64,000 bases of DNA, taken from the NCBI RefSeq assembly GCF_963677035.1, contig NZ_OY781472.1, forward strand, positions 3,005,658-3,069,657, read 5' to 3'. A model generated the notes under the pieces. That model had not been told where the DNA came from and did no database searches. It saw nothing but the letters and a program-made list of their open reading frames with translations. The first letter of the stretch is position 1, and each line of letters starts with the position of its first letter. This DNA comes from an uncultured Hyphomonas sp. (GTDB lineage: Bacteria > Pseudomonadota > Alphaproteobacteria > Caulobacterales > Hyphomonadaceae). A program made the position numbers and the translations under genes. Below, in pieces: positions 1 through 8,243 of this stretch.

Positions 1-72
1 ATCACAAGAGGAGTAGCCGCTCGTCGCGAGCAGATACTCTTTGTCTGGCACCACAGATCTGGTGGTTGCCAT
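1..72 (-). CDS. Possible 5' end of an unknown gene, cut by the window edge
   Basis: An ATG at 72-70 on the minus strand opens a frame without stops to the edge of the window, reading MATTRSVVPDKEYLLATSGY and a few more residues. It lies about 34 bases after the stop of the SDR gene on the same strand, which is typical operon spacing. No good Shine-Dalgarno sequence is visible and 24 residues are too few to assign a family. It may be chance. Confidence 0.3.
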   Translation of the reverse strand, partial: MATTRSVVPDKEYLLATSGYSSCD

Positions 73-106
73 GCGGGTAATCGTTTAAGTTGTGACCGCG
101 CTAAAG

Positions 107-916
107 TCAGCCGCCTGCGGTCATCGCACCGTCGACCACATGCTCTTGTCCATTGATATAGCTGGACTTGTCCGATGCAAGATAAACGATCAGGTCAGCA
201 ACCTCATCGGGGCGGCCGGGCCGCCCCATGGGCGAAGCCTGAGCGCCGAGAGTCTCGGCATCCAACGCATTCGCCCCCGCTGGAACGTCTGAGACAATCG
301 GCATCCCTTCGCCGAGCCGTCCAATCGATTTCTGCCAGATGGGGGTGTCGATAATGCCGGGGTGAACGGAATTCACCCGGACCGGCCAGCCGGCACGTGC
401 GCACTCTACGGCGGCGGCCTTGGTGAATAGGCGAACCGCGCCTTTCGACGCGCAATAAGCGCTTAGCCCAGCCGCCCCGCGCAAACCTGCGACTGATGAA
501 ATGTTTACGATGGATCCGCCGCTGTTCTGCATCTTGCGAATAGCTGCGCGCGTACCGAGAAATACGCTGTCCACATTCACGGCCATTTGTGTCTTCCAGT
601 CATCCAGCGAAAATTCCGGAATAGCTCCGCCGATGGCGATGCCTGCATTGTTGACGAGAATGGAAGGGGCCCCAAGCGTTGCTTCTGCCTGGTCCATGAC
701 CTTGTCCCAGAGAGCCTCATCAGTGACGTCCTGGATCAGGGTTTCGACCCTCCCGCCAGCAGCGCTGATATTGCGCGCAGTTTCCTGCAGTCCCGCCTCG
801 TCAATGTCTGTGGCAAAGACAGCGGCGCCTTCTTTTGCCATCGCTTCTGCGGCGGCACGGCCAATGCCGCTTCCAGCCCCGGTGATCACCGCTACGCGGC
901 CATCCAGTAAACCCAT
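107..916 (-). CDS. SDR family NAD(P)-dependent oxidoreductase
   Basis: A classical short-chain dehydrogenase/reductase of 269 residues, probably oxidising or reducing a hydroxyl/keto group of an unknown cytosolic substrate. The Rossmann nucleotide motif TGAGSGIG is at residues 12-19, NNAG at 89-92, the catalytic Ser near 140-141, and Tyr154/Lys158 in YCASK. An Asp at the end of beta-2 (ATDIDE) suggests preference for NAD over NADP. I chose the start at 916 because GGGAGGAAATC directly precedes that ATG; a longer frame to 958 lacks such a site. The gene is divergent from rpsD. The family is certain, the substrate unknown. Confidence 0.9.
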   Translation of the reverse strand: MGLLDGRVAVITGAGSGIGRAAAEAMAKEGAAVFATDIDEAGLQETARNISAAGGRVETLIQDVTDEALWDKVMDQAEATLGAPSILVNNAGIAIGGAIPEFSLDDWKTQMAVNVDSVFLGTRAAIRKMQNSGGSIVNISSVAGLRGAAGLSAYCASKGAVRLFTKAAAVECARAGWPVRVNSVHPGIIDTPIWQKSIGRLGEGMPIVSDVPAGANALDAETLGAQASPMGRPGRPDEVADLIVYLASDKSSYINGQEHVVDGAMTAGG

Positions 917-1083
917 GATTTCCTCCCGTGTTATTTGCATTAGCTGTAGCAGGTGCACAGCTTGACGGAAGGGTTGGTTTGGTGTTTTACCGCCGCTTCA
1001 TAACGGGATGGTGCGGAGCCGCCGTTGTAATCGTGGGCAAGATGAGCTTTCCCACCGGCCCGCGTCGACAATGAGGTACTACC

Positions 1084-1701
1084 ATGTCACGTCGCCATAG
1101 CGCGAAGTACAAGATCGACCGTCGCGTCGGTGAGAACATCTGGGGCCGCCCGAAGTCCCCCGTCAACAAGCGCAATTACAAGCCCGGACAGCACGGCCAG
1201 AACCGCCGCAACAAGACGTCCGACTTCGGTATGCAGCTGATGGCGAAACAAAAGCTGAAGGGCTACTACGGTGATATCACCGAGAAACAGTTCCTTCGCG
1301 TCTACGAAGAAGCGGCCCGCCTGAAAGGCAACACCGCTGAGAACCTGATCGGCTTGCTGGAATCGCGTCTCGACGCAATCGTCTATCGCGCCAAGTTCGT
1401 TCCGACGATTTTCGCAGCTCGTCAGTTCGTGAACCATGGACACGTGCTGCTCAACGGTCGCCGTTGTAACATCGGTTCGGTTCGCCTGAAGCCGGGTGAT
1501 GTGGTTCAGATCCGCGAAAAATCCCGCAATATGGCTCTGGTGCTCGAAGCCCTCGGTAGCCCCGAGCGTGATCTGCCAGAATATGTTGAAGTTGACCCGA
1601 AAGCGATGAGCGCAACATTCACGCGCGTCCCGGAACTGGCTGATGTGCCGTATCCGGTGAAGATGGAACCGGCCCAGGTGGTCGAATTCTACTCGTCGTA
1701 A
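1084..1701 (+). CDS. rpsD: 30S ribosomal protein S4
   Basis: Primary 16S rRNA-binding protein of the small subunit that nucleates assembly of the 30S body. The 205-residue protein has the standard length, the usual N-terminus ([20 protein letters not shown]), and an S4 RNA-binding domain around residues 93-155 ([14 protein letters not shown], then [13 protein letters not shown]). A GAGGTACTACC ribosome-binding site precedes the ATG. It stands alone rather than in an alpha operon, as is usual in Alphaproteobacteria, and ends at a strong intrinsic terminator. Confidence 0.98.
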   Translation: MSRRHSAKYKIDRRVGENIWGRPKSPVNKRNYKPGQHGQNRRNKTSDFGMQLMAKQKLKGYYGDITEKQFLRVYEEAARLKGNTAENLIGLLESRLDAIVYRAKFVPTIFAARQFVNHGHVLLNGRRCNIGSVRLKPGDVVQIREKSRNMALVLEALGSPERDLPEYVEVDPKAMSATFTRVPELADVPYPVKMEPAQVVEFYSS

Positions 1702-1726
1702 GACGGCCAAATTTCTTGAACTACTT

Positions 1727-1758
1727 AAAAGGCCGCGCCAGACTGGTGCGGCCTTTTT
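1727..1758 (+). terminator. Intrinsic terminator of rpsD
   Basis: AAAAGGCCGC and GCGGCCTTTT form a 10-bp stem, extended by a G-U pair and CCA/TGG around a GAC loop, followed by a run of T. It sits 26 bases after the rpsD stop and just before the PPK2 gene, so PPK2 probably needs its own promoter or relies on read-through. Confidence 0.9.
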
Positions 1759-1776
1759 CCTTGGAGATTCAACTCG

Positions 1777-2604
1777 ATGAGCATTCCCGATATTTCCGAC
1801 GTCCGCAAACGCCTCATCGCGGAGCCGGGGAAGCCCTTCGATCTCTCCGATCGCGATAGCGGCGACCGCAGTCTCTTCGAAGACAAGTCTCTTGCGAAGA
1901 CCAGCCTGAAAAAGGATGCGGCTGTTATCAACGAGTTGAAGGACATTCTCTACGCAGAAAAGAAACGTTCGATCCTGGTCGTTTTGCAAGGCATGGATAC
2001 GGCAGGAAAATCCGGCACGATCAAATCCGTTTTCGCTGACACCACGCCCCTCGGCATGGAAGTGAAAGCGTTCAAGGCGCCAAGCTCAAACGAGCTGGCG
2101 CGTGATTACCTCTGGCGGATCCACAATGCGGTTCCGAAAAAGGGGCATGTCGGGATATTTGATCGCTCCCACTATGAGGATGTGCTCGTTGTGAAGGTGC
2201 GGGGCTTCGCCAGCCCGGAAGACATTGAAAAGCGCTACGACCAGATCAATGCGTTTGAGGGGCACCTCTCCCAAAATGGTGTCACGATGGTGAAGTGCAT
2301 GCTCAACGTTGGTTATGAGGAGCAGGGTATCCGGCTTCGTGAGCGTCTCGAAGAGCAGCACAAATACTGGAAGTTCAATCCTGCCGATCTTGATGACCGG
2401 GCGCTGTGGAAAGACTACATGTCAGCGTATGAAACCGCCGTTCAGCGTTGCTCAACAGAGCATTCTCCCTGGTATGTCATCCCGTCGGATAGCCGCACGC
2501 GCCGCAACGCCATGATCGCACGGCTCGTTCGCGGTGCATTGGAGGAAATGGACCTCAGCTGGCCGAAATCTGACTATCGCCTGGAAGACTTCGACTTTTC
2601 CTAG
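1777..2604 (+). CDS. PPK2 family polyphosphate kinase
   Basis: PPK2 enzymes move phosphate between polyphosphate and nucleotides, usually using polyP to phosphorylate (d)NDP or NMP. The 275-residue protein has the Walker A-like motif GMDTAGKSG at residues 72-80, the lid/substrate segment KAPSSNELARDYLWR near 100-114, and the Walker B-like FDRSHYED at 128-135. This is a one-domain architecture. TTGGAGATTCAACTCG precedes the ATG. The stop TAG overlaps the oppositely oriented stop of the next gene by three bases. The nucleotide-specificity class cannot be read from the sequence. Confidence 0.93.
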   Translation: MSIPDISDVRKRLIAEPGKPFDLSDRDSGDRSLFEDKSLAKTSLKKDAAVINELKDILYAEKKRSILVVLQGMDTAGKSGTIKSVFADTTPLGMEVKAFKAPSSNELARDYLWRIHNAVPKKGHVGIFDRSHYEDVLVVKVRGFASPEDIEKRYDQINAFEGHLSQNGVTMVKCMLNVGYEEQGIRLRERLEEQHKYWKFNPADLDDRALWKDYMSAYETAVQRCSTEHSPWYVIPSDSRTRRNAMIARLVRGALEEMDLSWPKSDYRLEDFDFS

Positions 2605-3230
2605 TGGAAGTCCGTGCTGCCCCCGCTGATGGAGTGGTTCGAGGTCCGGCGTGGCGGATCACCCCAAACGTCAATGCTGCCGCCGCTGGAGGTTTTTCCG
2701 GTTGCGCTTTCGCTGGCATAGGCGCTGGCTGATCCACCGCTACTGGCTGAGGCGGAAAGCGAGAGGCACTGCAAGTCTTTCGCGTCGGCGTTGCCGCCTG
2801 AGCTGACCTTTACATCAAGCTCTTTGCAGCTGCCTGACAGTTCGGCAGATGCGCCACTCGATACCCGGAGCGTAAAAGTATCCGCATTGATCCTATGTGC
2901 CTGGATTGATGACCCCGAACTGGCTTCCACTTCGTCCAGCTCTGGCGAGGTTATGCGAACGGTGACGCGAAGTTTGTCTCCCCAGCCGGAAGTCATTTTC
3001 TTCGAAATGTACAGTCGGTCGCCATCCTGATGGATCTTCATGTCGTCCGGCCCGCCTCGGCTGAAGTCCGCAACAACGCTGTAATTGTTCGAAGTTTCAT
3101 ATGTGACTTCCACGCCCGCGGCGATGTCGAGCTCATCGAACCCGGTGAAATCATATGTCTCGGTGGTGTCTGCCATTGCCGAAAAGGCAGTGGCGGCGAA
3201 AACAGTGGAAAAGACTAAGGGGCGTATCAT
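2601..3230 (-). CDS. Secreted GIN-domain (DUF2807) protein
   Basis: A 209-residue exported protein. A short signal peptide (MIRPLVFSTVFAATAFSAMA) is followed by the GIN/DUF2807 opening in which a folded strand is defined (YDFTGFDELDIAAGVEVTYE). The C-terminal half repeats short SSG segments (ASSGSS, VSSGAS, VSSGGN, ASSGGS, KTSSGGS) about every 18-20 residues, the pattern of a right-handed beta-solenoid. The molecular role of the family is not established; an adhesin-like surface or periplasmic role is only a family guess. It lies 17 bases downstream of a larger paralogue and is probably co-transcribed with it. Confidence 0.85.
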   Translation of the reverse strand: MIRPLVFSTVFAATAFSAMADTTETYDFTGFDELDIAAGVEVTYETSNNYSVVADFSRGGPDDMKIHQDGDRLYISKKMTSGWGDKLRVTVRITSPELDEVEASSGSSIQAHRINADTFTLRVSSGASAELSGSCKELDVKVSSGGNADAKDLQCLSLSASASSGGSASAYASESATGKTSSGGSIDVWGDPPRRTSNHSISGGSTDFH

Positions 3231-3247
3231 GTTTGCTTTCCTTTAGA

Positions 3248-4180
3248 TCAGCTTTCGAAATCGACGTCACCGCCGCTCGACCGGGATATGTTACGAACCG
3301 CAGGAGAACCGGAGACATTGATATCGCCGCTACTCGAGGCTTTTGCTTCTATTGAATCAGACACGTGAACGCTGACATCTGCGCTGCTGGAGGCTGCAAC
3401 TTTGGCATCGCGGCAGGCCAGGTCCTTGCCGTCCACATCAGCGCTTGAAGATGCTTCGATTTCAATGCTGGCGCATTCACCGGAAAGTTCAATCTCAGCG
3501 CTGGAAGATGCCTGGATGAGGAACTCGGCGACTCCCAGGGACTCGAAATCGAGACCTGCGCTGGATGAGGCATCAACTTTCACTCGGCCATTACCATTGG
3601 ATTTGGCTTCGACATCACCGCTCGATGAGACTTCGATATCGAACGATTGGGCGCGGAAATCCGGGGCAGAAATTTCTCCGCTGGAGGACGCATGAAACTC
3701 GGCAAATTTTGCCGACCCGCTGAGAAGCAGGTATCCACTGGATGAGGCGTGCGCGTCGAAGCGCGTACTGTTCACGCCATTTGCAGTCAGTTTGGCGGAA
3801 CGCTTCAGAACCGCGCCGTCAAGGTCCGGGCCCGATACACGCACGACATAATAAGGAACGTGTTTGCCGTTGATCTTGATCGTTTTCCGGTTGTTTTTCG
3901 TGTTGATATTGACATTGCTGAACCAGCCCGACCTATCACGAATGCTCTTGCGGGAGACAACCAGCGTGTCGCCTTCGAAATCCAGGTAGACGTCACTGAA
4001 ATCATTCTCGGCCTGCTCAACCATGATCGATGGCGTCGCCGCAGGCTCATAAATGACATCAATGGGCCCGACCGCTTTGATCTGAGAGAATGCCTCCGCG
4101 GGATAAGATTGAGTTTCTGCGATAGCCGCTGGCGCAACCAGGACAATCAGCGCCGTGAAGCAGGTGGCTGCTCGTTTCAT
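3248..4180 (-). CDS. Secreted GIN-domain (DUF2807) beta-solenoid protein
   Basis: A 310-residue paralogue of the gene that follows it. It has a signal peptide ending near APAAIAE, a GIN-domain start (FSQIKAVGPIDVIYEP), and then a long ladder of ASSSG/ASSSA turns (HASSSG, EVSSSG, DASSSA, QASSSA, EASSSA, AASSSA, KASSSG) at roughly 19-21 residue steps, strongly suggesting stacked solenoid coils. A frame exists up to 4258, but the start at 4180 has GGAG about seven bases upstream and a signal peptide, so I use that. The promoter region upstream carries operator-like inverted repeats. Function unknown. Confidence 0.85.
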   Translation of the reverse strand: MKRAATCFTALIVLVAPAAIAETQSYPAEAFSQIKAVGPIDVIYEPAATPSIMVEQAENDFSDVYLDFEGDTLVVSRKSIRDRSGWFSNVNINTKNNRKTIKINGKHVPYYVVRVSGPDLDGAVLKRSAKLTANGVNSTRFDAHASSSGYLLLSGSAKFAEFHASSSGEISAPDFRAQSFDIEVSSSGDVEAKSNGNGRVKVDASSSAGLDFESLGVAEFLIQASSSAEIELSGECASIEIEASSSADVDGKDLACRDAKVAASSSADVSVHVSDSIEAKASSSGDINVSGSPAVRNISRSSGGDVDFES

Positions 4181-4212
4181 AAGGTGTCTCCTCGAATGGA
4201 GCGCACTATGAG

Positions 4213-4251
4213 TTATCGAAATACGATATGTCAATCGTCGAATTTCGATAA
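4213..4251 (-). promoter_or_regulatory. Candidate promoter with operator-like inverted repeat before the GIN gene pair
   Basis: TTATCGAAAT (4213-4222) and ATTTCGATAA (4242-4251) are a perfect 10-bp inverted repeat. On the minus strand a consensus-like -35 hexamer TTGACA lies between the arms (4234-4229), about 50 bases from the gene start, with a poor -10 candidate 17 bases on (TCATAG). A second, shorter repeat ATCAC-N7-GTGAT is at 4254-4270. The repeats are seen directly; repressor binding is inferred and no regulator can be named. Confidence 0.5.
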
Positions 4252-4279
4252 ATATCACTATTTTTGTGATTGAATCTGT

Positions 4280-5245
4280 CTAATTGCGCCCTTGCCGCCG
4301 CAGCACCATTGGGGGTTGTCCATATGCCCGCACAAAGGCCACTCGCATGCGCTCGGCGTCACCGAACCCTGTTTTCCGCGCGATTTGGTTCAGGGAGATA
4401 CCCGTGGTTTCGACATGCTGGCGAGCTGATTCCAAGCGCAGCTTCTCCACGAACCTTGCGGGTGTCGTGCCGGTTTCGGACCGGAAAACACGCGCGAAGT
4501 TCCTGGGGCTCATTCCAGCCTGCTCGGCGATTTGTTCGATTTTCAGGTCGCTCGCCAGGTGGGCGCGAATCCAGTCGATGAGGGGTTCGAAGCGTCCGGA
4601 CAGCAGTTTCACATCCTGCATCACGGAGAACTGAGACTGGCCACCATGCCTGCGGTGATGGACCACCAACTCGCGCGCGGCGCGGCGCGCGACCTCTTCG
4701 CCGAGGTCATCTTCCAGCAGAGCCAAAGCGAGATCGATCCCAGCCGTAATACCTGCAGATGTCCAGAACTTGCCGTCCTGAACGAAGATCCGGTCAGCTT
4801 CGACGTTCACGTTTGGAAAGTGCCGCGCCATGTCCGGGCACCGGCGCCAATGCGTGGTGGCGCGCCGGCCATCAAGAAGACCCGCCGCAGCGAGCAATAC
4901 TGCCCCTGAGCAGACAGACGTTGTCCGCCGGGTACGGCTGGATAAGTCACGGATAGTATTGAGGAAATTCGTGTCATGCATGGCCTGGCGCGTGCCTTCA
5001 CCACCGGAGACGACCAGCGTGTCCAGTGTCAGACTGTCGGGGAGTATTTCCGAACACATGCTCACACCGCTGGATGCCCGGACCGCGCCGCCCGCCATGG
5101 AGTAGACCGTCAGGCGGTAAGGTGGCGGTGACATTCCGCGAACCGGCATCTCGAAAACGGAGATCGGACCTGCGGCATCGAGGAGCTGGAAGTCTTCGAA
5201 AATGAGCACGCCGATTTCACGGGGTCGGGCATTGGCGGAAAACAT
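4280..5245 (-). CDS. GlxA family transcriptional regulator (DJ-1/PfpI plus AraC HTH)
   Basis: A 321-residue regulator. The N-terminal DJ-1/PfpI-like domain (REIGVLIFEDFQLLDAAGP, nucleophile-elbow Cys112 in TTSVCSGAVLLAAAGLL) is normally a non-enzymatic ligand sensor. The C-terminal AraC double helix-turn-helix spans about the last 100 residues (LASDLKIEQIAEQAGMSPRN, then ISLNQIARKTGFGDAERMR). The ATG at 5245 has AAGGA 12 bases upstream; the frame extends further but gives a non-family N-terminus. It is divergent from a DJ-1/PfpI enzyme gene 66 bases away, which it probably controls. Confidence 0.9.
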   Translation of the reverse strand: MFSANARPREIGVLIFEDFQLLDAAGPISVFEMPVRGMSPPPYRLTVYSMAGGAVRASSGVSMCSEILPDSLTLDTLVVSGGEGTRQAMHDTNFLNTIRDLSSRTRRTTSVCSGAVLLAAAGLLDGRRATTHWRRCPDMARHFPNVNVEADRIFVQDGKFWTSAGITAGIDLALALLEDDLGEEVARRAARELVVHHRRHGGQSQFSVMQDVKLLSGRFEPLIDWIRAHLASDLKIEQIAEQAGMSPRNFARVFRSETGTTPARFVEKLRLESARQHVETTGISLNQIARKTGFGDAERMRVAFVRAYGQPPMVLRRQGRN

Positions 5246-5311
5246 GGGAACAATGTCCTTTCTGCCACGCCAGACATAGTCCAGACAGGATGTGTCAGCA
5301 AGGAGACCGCC

Positions 5312-6016
5312 ATGAGCCAGACATTCAGCACCGTGTTTGCCGTCTACGATAACATGACTCATCTGGACTTTACCGGACCACACCAGGTCTTGTGCCGACT
5401 ACCCGGTGCGCAGACCGTGATCGCGAGCCGGGACGGCGGTGACGTTCTTGCGGAAGGCAATCTCGTCATCGGACGTACGTCGAAACTCTCCGAAATCGAG
5501 CAATGCGACCTCCTCTGCGTGCCGGGTGGCTTAACCGCCACGCAAGTCGCCCTGGACGAAGACTTCGTCGGAGAGGTCCGCCGACTCGGGCAGGGGGCGA
5601 CCTATGTCACATCGGTTTGCACCGGCTCGCTTATCCTTGGCGCGGCCGGACTGCTTCAGGGGAAGCGGGCGGCATGCCACTGGGCTTGGCGGGAGCTGCT
5701 GCCCGAGTTCGGCGCCATCATCGATGAGGGCCGCGTTGTACGCGATGGAAATACTTTCACAGGCGGCGGGGTTACCGCCGGGATCGATTTCGCCCTGACG
5801 ATGGTGGCTGAGATTGCCGGAGAGGATTACGCCAAGGCCCTGACGCTCGGCTATGAGTACGCGCCAGCCCCGCCATTCCCCGGAGGGCGCCCGGAGCTGG
5901 CTGAGGCGGCAACGATTTCAGCCTACAATGCCCGCATGTCCAAGCTGATGGACGCCCGCCGCGCCGAAGCGCATGAGGCGGGCGAGCGGATGCGCGCTCA
6001 GGCCGGCGACCCGTAG
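5312..6016 (+). CDS. DJ-1/PfpI family protein, isonitrile hydratase-like
   Basis: A 234-residue single-domain DJ-1/PfpI protein. Asp19 (in HLDFTGP) and Cys103 (in [15 protein letters not shown]) sit where isonitrile hydratase InhA has its essential Asp17 and Cys101, so it may hydrate isonitriles to N-substituted formamides. Many relatives are uncharacterised, so the substrate is an inference. AAGGAGACCGCC gives a strong ribosome-binding site. It is transcribed divergently from a GlxA-type regulator, a common pairing. Its 3' end overlaps the convergent rimO by 19 bases. Confidence 0.85.
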   Translation: MSQTFSTVFAVYDNMTHLDFTGPHQVLCRLPGAQTVIASRDGGDVLAEGNLVIGRTSKLSEIEQCDLLCVPGGLTATQVALDEDFVGEVRRLGQGATYVTSVCTGSLILGAAGLLQGKRAACHWAWRELLPEFGAIIDEGRVVRDGNTFTGGGVTAGIDFALTMVAEIAGEDYAKALTLGYEYAPAPPFPGGRPELAEAATISAYNARMSKLMDARRAEAHEAGERMRAQAGDP

Positions 6017-7347
6017 AGGTCGTAATCGTCTGCGCCGGTAATCTTTGCCGAAACAATGTCTCCCGGTTTCAGGTGGCTCGCATTCTCCAGATATACGACA
6101 GCGTCGACCTCTGGCGCATCTGCTTTTGTGCGGGCGATCATCGTGCCGGGCTCTTCATCGGCGCCGTCAACAATCACATCCTGAACCGTGCCAACCTGCG
6201 CCTCGGCGCGGGCAGCTGAGACTTCCGCCTGGACCTGCATGAACCGGTGCCAGCGTTCTTCCTTCACGGCGTCCGGCACATGGCCGGGCAGGGTGCGGCT
6301 GTCGGCGTGCGCGACGTTCTCATATTGGAAACAGCCGGCGCGATCGATTTTCGCTTCGCGGATGAAGTCCAGCAGGATTTCGAAATCCTCTTCTGTTTCA
6401 CCCGGGAACCCGACAATAAAGGTGGAGCGGATGGCCAGGTCCGGCACGTCCCGGCGCCATTGCTGAATACGCTCCAATACCCGATCCTGTTTTGCCGGGC
6501 GCTTCATCGCTTTCAGTACGTTGGCGGAGGCGTGCTGGAACGGGATGTCGAGATACGGCGTGATCAGCCCTTCGGCCATCATCGGGATAACGGCGTCCAC
6601 GTGCGGGTATGGATAGACATAGTGCATCCGGGTCCAGATGCCGAGGCTGCCAAGCCCTTTTGCGAGATCAAGGAAGCGGGTTTCGTATTCGGTGCCGTGC
6701 CAGGTTTCCGGCTTGTAGCGCACATCGAGGCCATAGGCTGATGTGTCCTGACTGATGACCAGAAGCTCCTTCACGCCGGCTTTCACCAGCTGTTCGGCTT
6801 CTGTCAGCACATGGTGGATCGGCCGTGATGCGAGATCGCCCCGAAGCTTCGGGATAATGCAGAAGCTGCAGCGATTGTTACAGCCTTCCGAAATCTTCAG
6901 ATAAGCGTAGTGCCGCGGCGTCAGTCGGAGGCCAGACTCCGGCACAAGGTCCATATGCGGATTGTGCGGCGGGGTCAGGTGCGTGTGCACCGCGTCCATC
7001 ACGGCCTCGTACTGATGCGGCCCGGTGACCGCCAGCACTTTCGGGTGCGCCTTTTCGATGACGTCCGGTTCGGCGCCCAGACACCCCGTTACAATCACCT
7101 TGCCGTTTGCCTCGATGGCCTCACCGATCGCCTCAAGGCTTTCGTCCCGTGCGCTGTCGAGAAAGCCGCAGGTATTCACAAGGACGAGGTCTGCGCCGGA
7201 ATAATCCGGCGCGATCTGGTATCCCTCGGCGCGCAGACGCGTGATGATGCGTTCCGAATCCACAAGGGCTTTCGGGCAACCGAGTGAAACGATGCCCACT
7301 TTCGGCTGAGCCGGGCGGATCGGAGCGGTGCGGGTGGTCGTGTCCAT
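5998..7347 (-). CDS. rimO: Ribosomal protein S12 methylthiotransferase RimO
   Basis: A radical-SAM enzyme that methylthiolates the conserved aspartate of ribosomal protein S12. The 449-residue protein has the N-terminal UPF0004 domain ([19 protein letters not shown]), the radical-SAM cluster motif CNNRCSFC, the segment [16 protein letters not shown], and a C-terminal TRAM domain. SLGCPK and the cluster [11 protein letters not shown] favour RimO over MiaB. It ends overlapping the convergent DJ-1-like gene; upstream is the divergent start of a small membrane protein. Confidence 0.96.
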   Translation of the reverse strand: MDTTTRTAPIRPAQPKVGIVSLGCPKALVDSERIITRLRAEGYQIAPDYSGADLVLVNTCGFLDSARDESLEAIGEAIEANGKVIVTGCLGAEPDVIEKAHPKVLAVTGPHQYEAVMDAVHTHLTPPHNPHMDLVPESGLRLTPRHYAYLKISEGCNNRCSFCIIPKLRGDLASRPIHHVLTEAEQLVKAGVKELLVISQDTSAYGLDVRYKPETWHGTEYETRFLDLAKGLGSLGIWTRMHYVYPYPHVDAVIPMMAEGLITPYLDIPFQHASANVLKAMKRPAKQDRVLERIQQWRRDVPDLAIRSTFIVGFPGETEEDFEILLDFIREAKIDRAGCFQYENVAHADSRTLPGHVPDAVKEERWHRFMQVQAEVSAARAEAQVGTVQDVIVDGADEEPGTMIARTKADAPEVDAVVYLENASHLKPGDIVSAKITGADDYDLYGSPA

Positions 7348-7400
7348 ATCCGCTCTGCTATATTGAAAGTGCAGGACAGGAAAGCGGGAGGACGCACCGC

Positions 7401-7805
7401 ATGGGCGACAGACAAGGGGCCAGGCCGAATTTCAGGCGCCTCAGGCGTATACAGGTTGCTGCGCTGATCGCGGGTGCAGGCGTTCTTGTCTTGTCACTCT
7501 GGCTGATGGGGCAGTTCCGGAAGCCTGACATCGCCCCCATCGTCATGGCCTTTGCCTTCGCCAGTATCACGTTCAGTGGCCTGTTCTATTTTGGCGCGCT
7601 GCTTCTGGAGGGCTCGCTGCAGAAATACATCCTGTCGGACGATACCGTCATAAAGGGCGACAATGTCGAAATGGTGACGCGGACGGCGGAGAGCGGGGAC
7701 CCGGAAATAGACAAATGGATCGGGACTTACGCCTTCACGCGCAATCTGTTCGGTATGTCTCTTGTCCCGGTTCTCATCCTGATCGGACTATATTTCCTGG
7801 CCTAA
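7401..7805 (+). CDS. Small hypothetical membrane protein
   Basis: A 134-residue protein that I do not recognise. A basic N-terminus (RRLRRIQ) leads into three predicted membrane segments, at about residues 18-38, 46-72 and 112-133 (the last near [18 protein letters not shown]). A loop of about 40 residues with acidic and polar residues separates the second and third. The start at 7401 follows GCGGGAGGACGCACCGC. It is divergent from rimO and convergent with grxD, so context gives no function. Confidence 0.75.
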   Translation: MGDRQGARPNFRRLRRIQVAALIAGAGVLVLSLWLMGQFRKPDIAPIVMAFAFASITFSGLFYFGALLLEGSLQKYILSDDTVIKGDNVEMVTRTAESGDPEIDKWIGTYAFTRNLFGMSLVPVLILIGLYFLA

Positions 7806-7822
7806 AAATCTGGCCTGAGCAA

Positions 7823-8161
7823 TCAGGCGTCTTCCAGCTCAATGCCCTTTTCCTTCAGGAAATCACGCAGTTCGCCACTCTCGAACATTTCCTTGATGAT
7901 GTCGCTGCCGCCAACGAATTCACCCTTCACATACAGCTGCGGAATGGTCGGCCAGTCTGAATAGGTCTTGATGCCTTCGCGGACGGCCTGGTTTTCCAAC
8001 ACGTTCGTGGCGACGTATTCGGCACCCAGATAATCGAGTACCTGCACCACGACAGAGGAGAAGCCGCACTGCGGGAATGTCGGCGTGCCCTTCATGAATA
8101 GGACAATGTCATTGGCCTCTACGGCCGTTTTGATGGCGTCGAGCGTGGCTTGGTCGGTCAT
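7823..8161 (-). CDS. grxD: Grx4 family monothiol glutaredoxin
   Basis: A 112-residue monothiol glutaredoxin that carries or delivers [2Fe-2S] clusters, usually with BolA. The active-site CGFS is at residues 32-35, preceded by [11 protein letters not shown], and the glutathione-binding segments [19 protein letters not shown] are present. GGAG lies eight bases before the ATG. In many alphaproteobacteria grxD directly follows bolA; here a large M2 peptidase gene lies between them. Confidence 0.96.
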   Translation of the reverse strand: MTDQATLDAIKTAVEANDIVLFMKGTPTFPQCGFSSVVVQVLDYLGAEYVATNVLENQAVREGIKTYSDWPTIPQLYVKGEFVGGSDIIKEMFESGELRDFLKEKGIELEDA

Positions 8162-8243
8162 GTTGTGATCTCCGGATTTCCCGTGATGTGTGGTGGGAAA
8201 GGGGCGGCGTCAAGCATGCCGCCCCATCCCTTGCAGGTATCGC

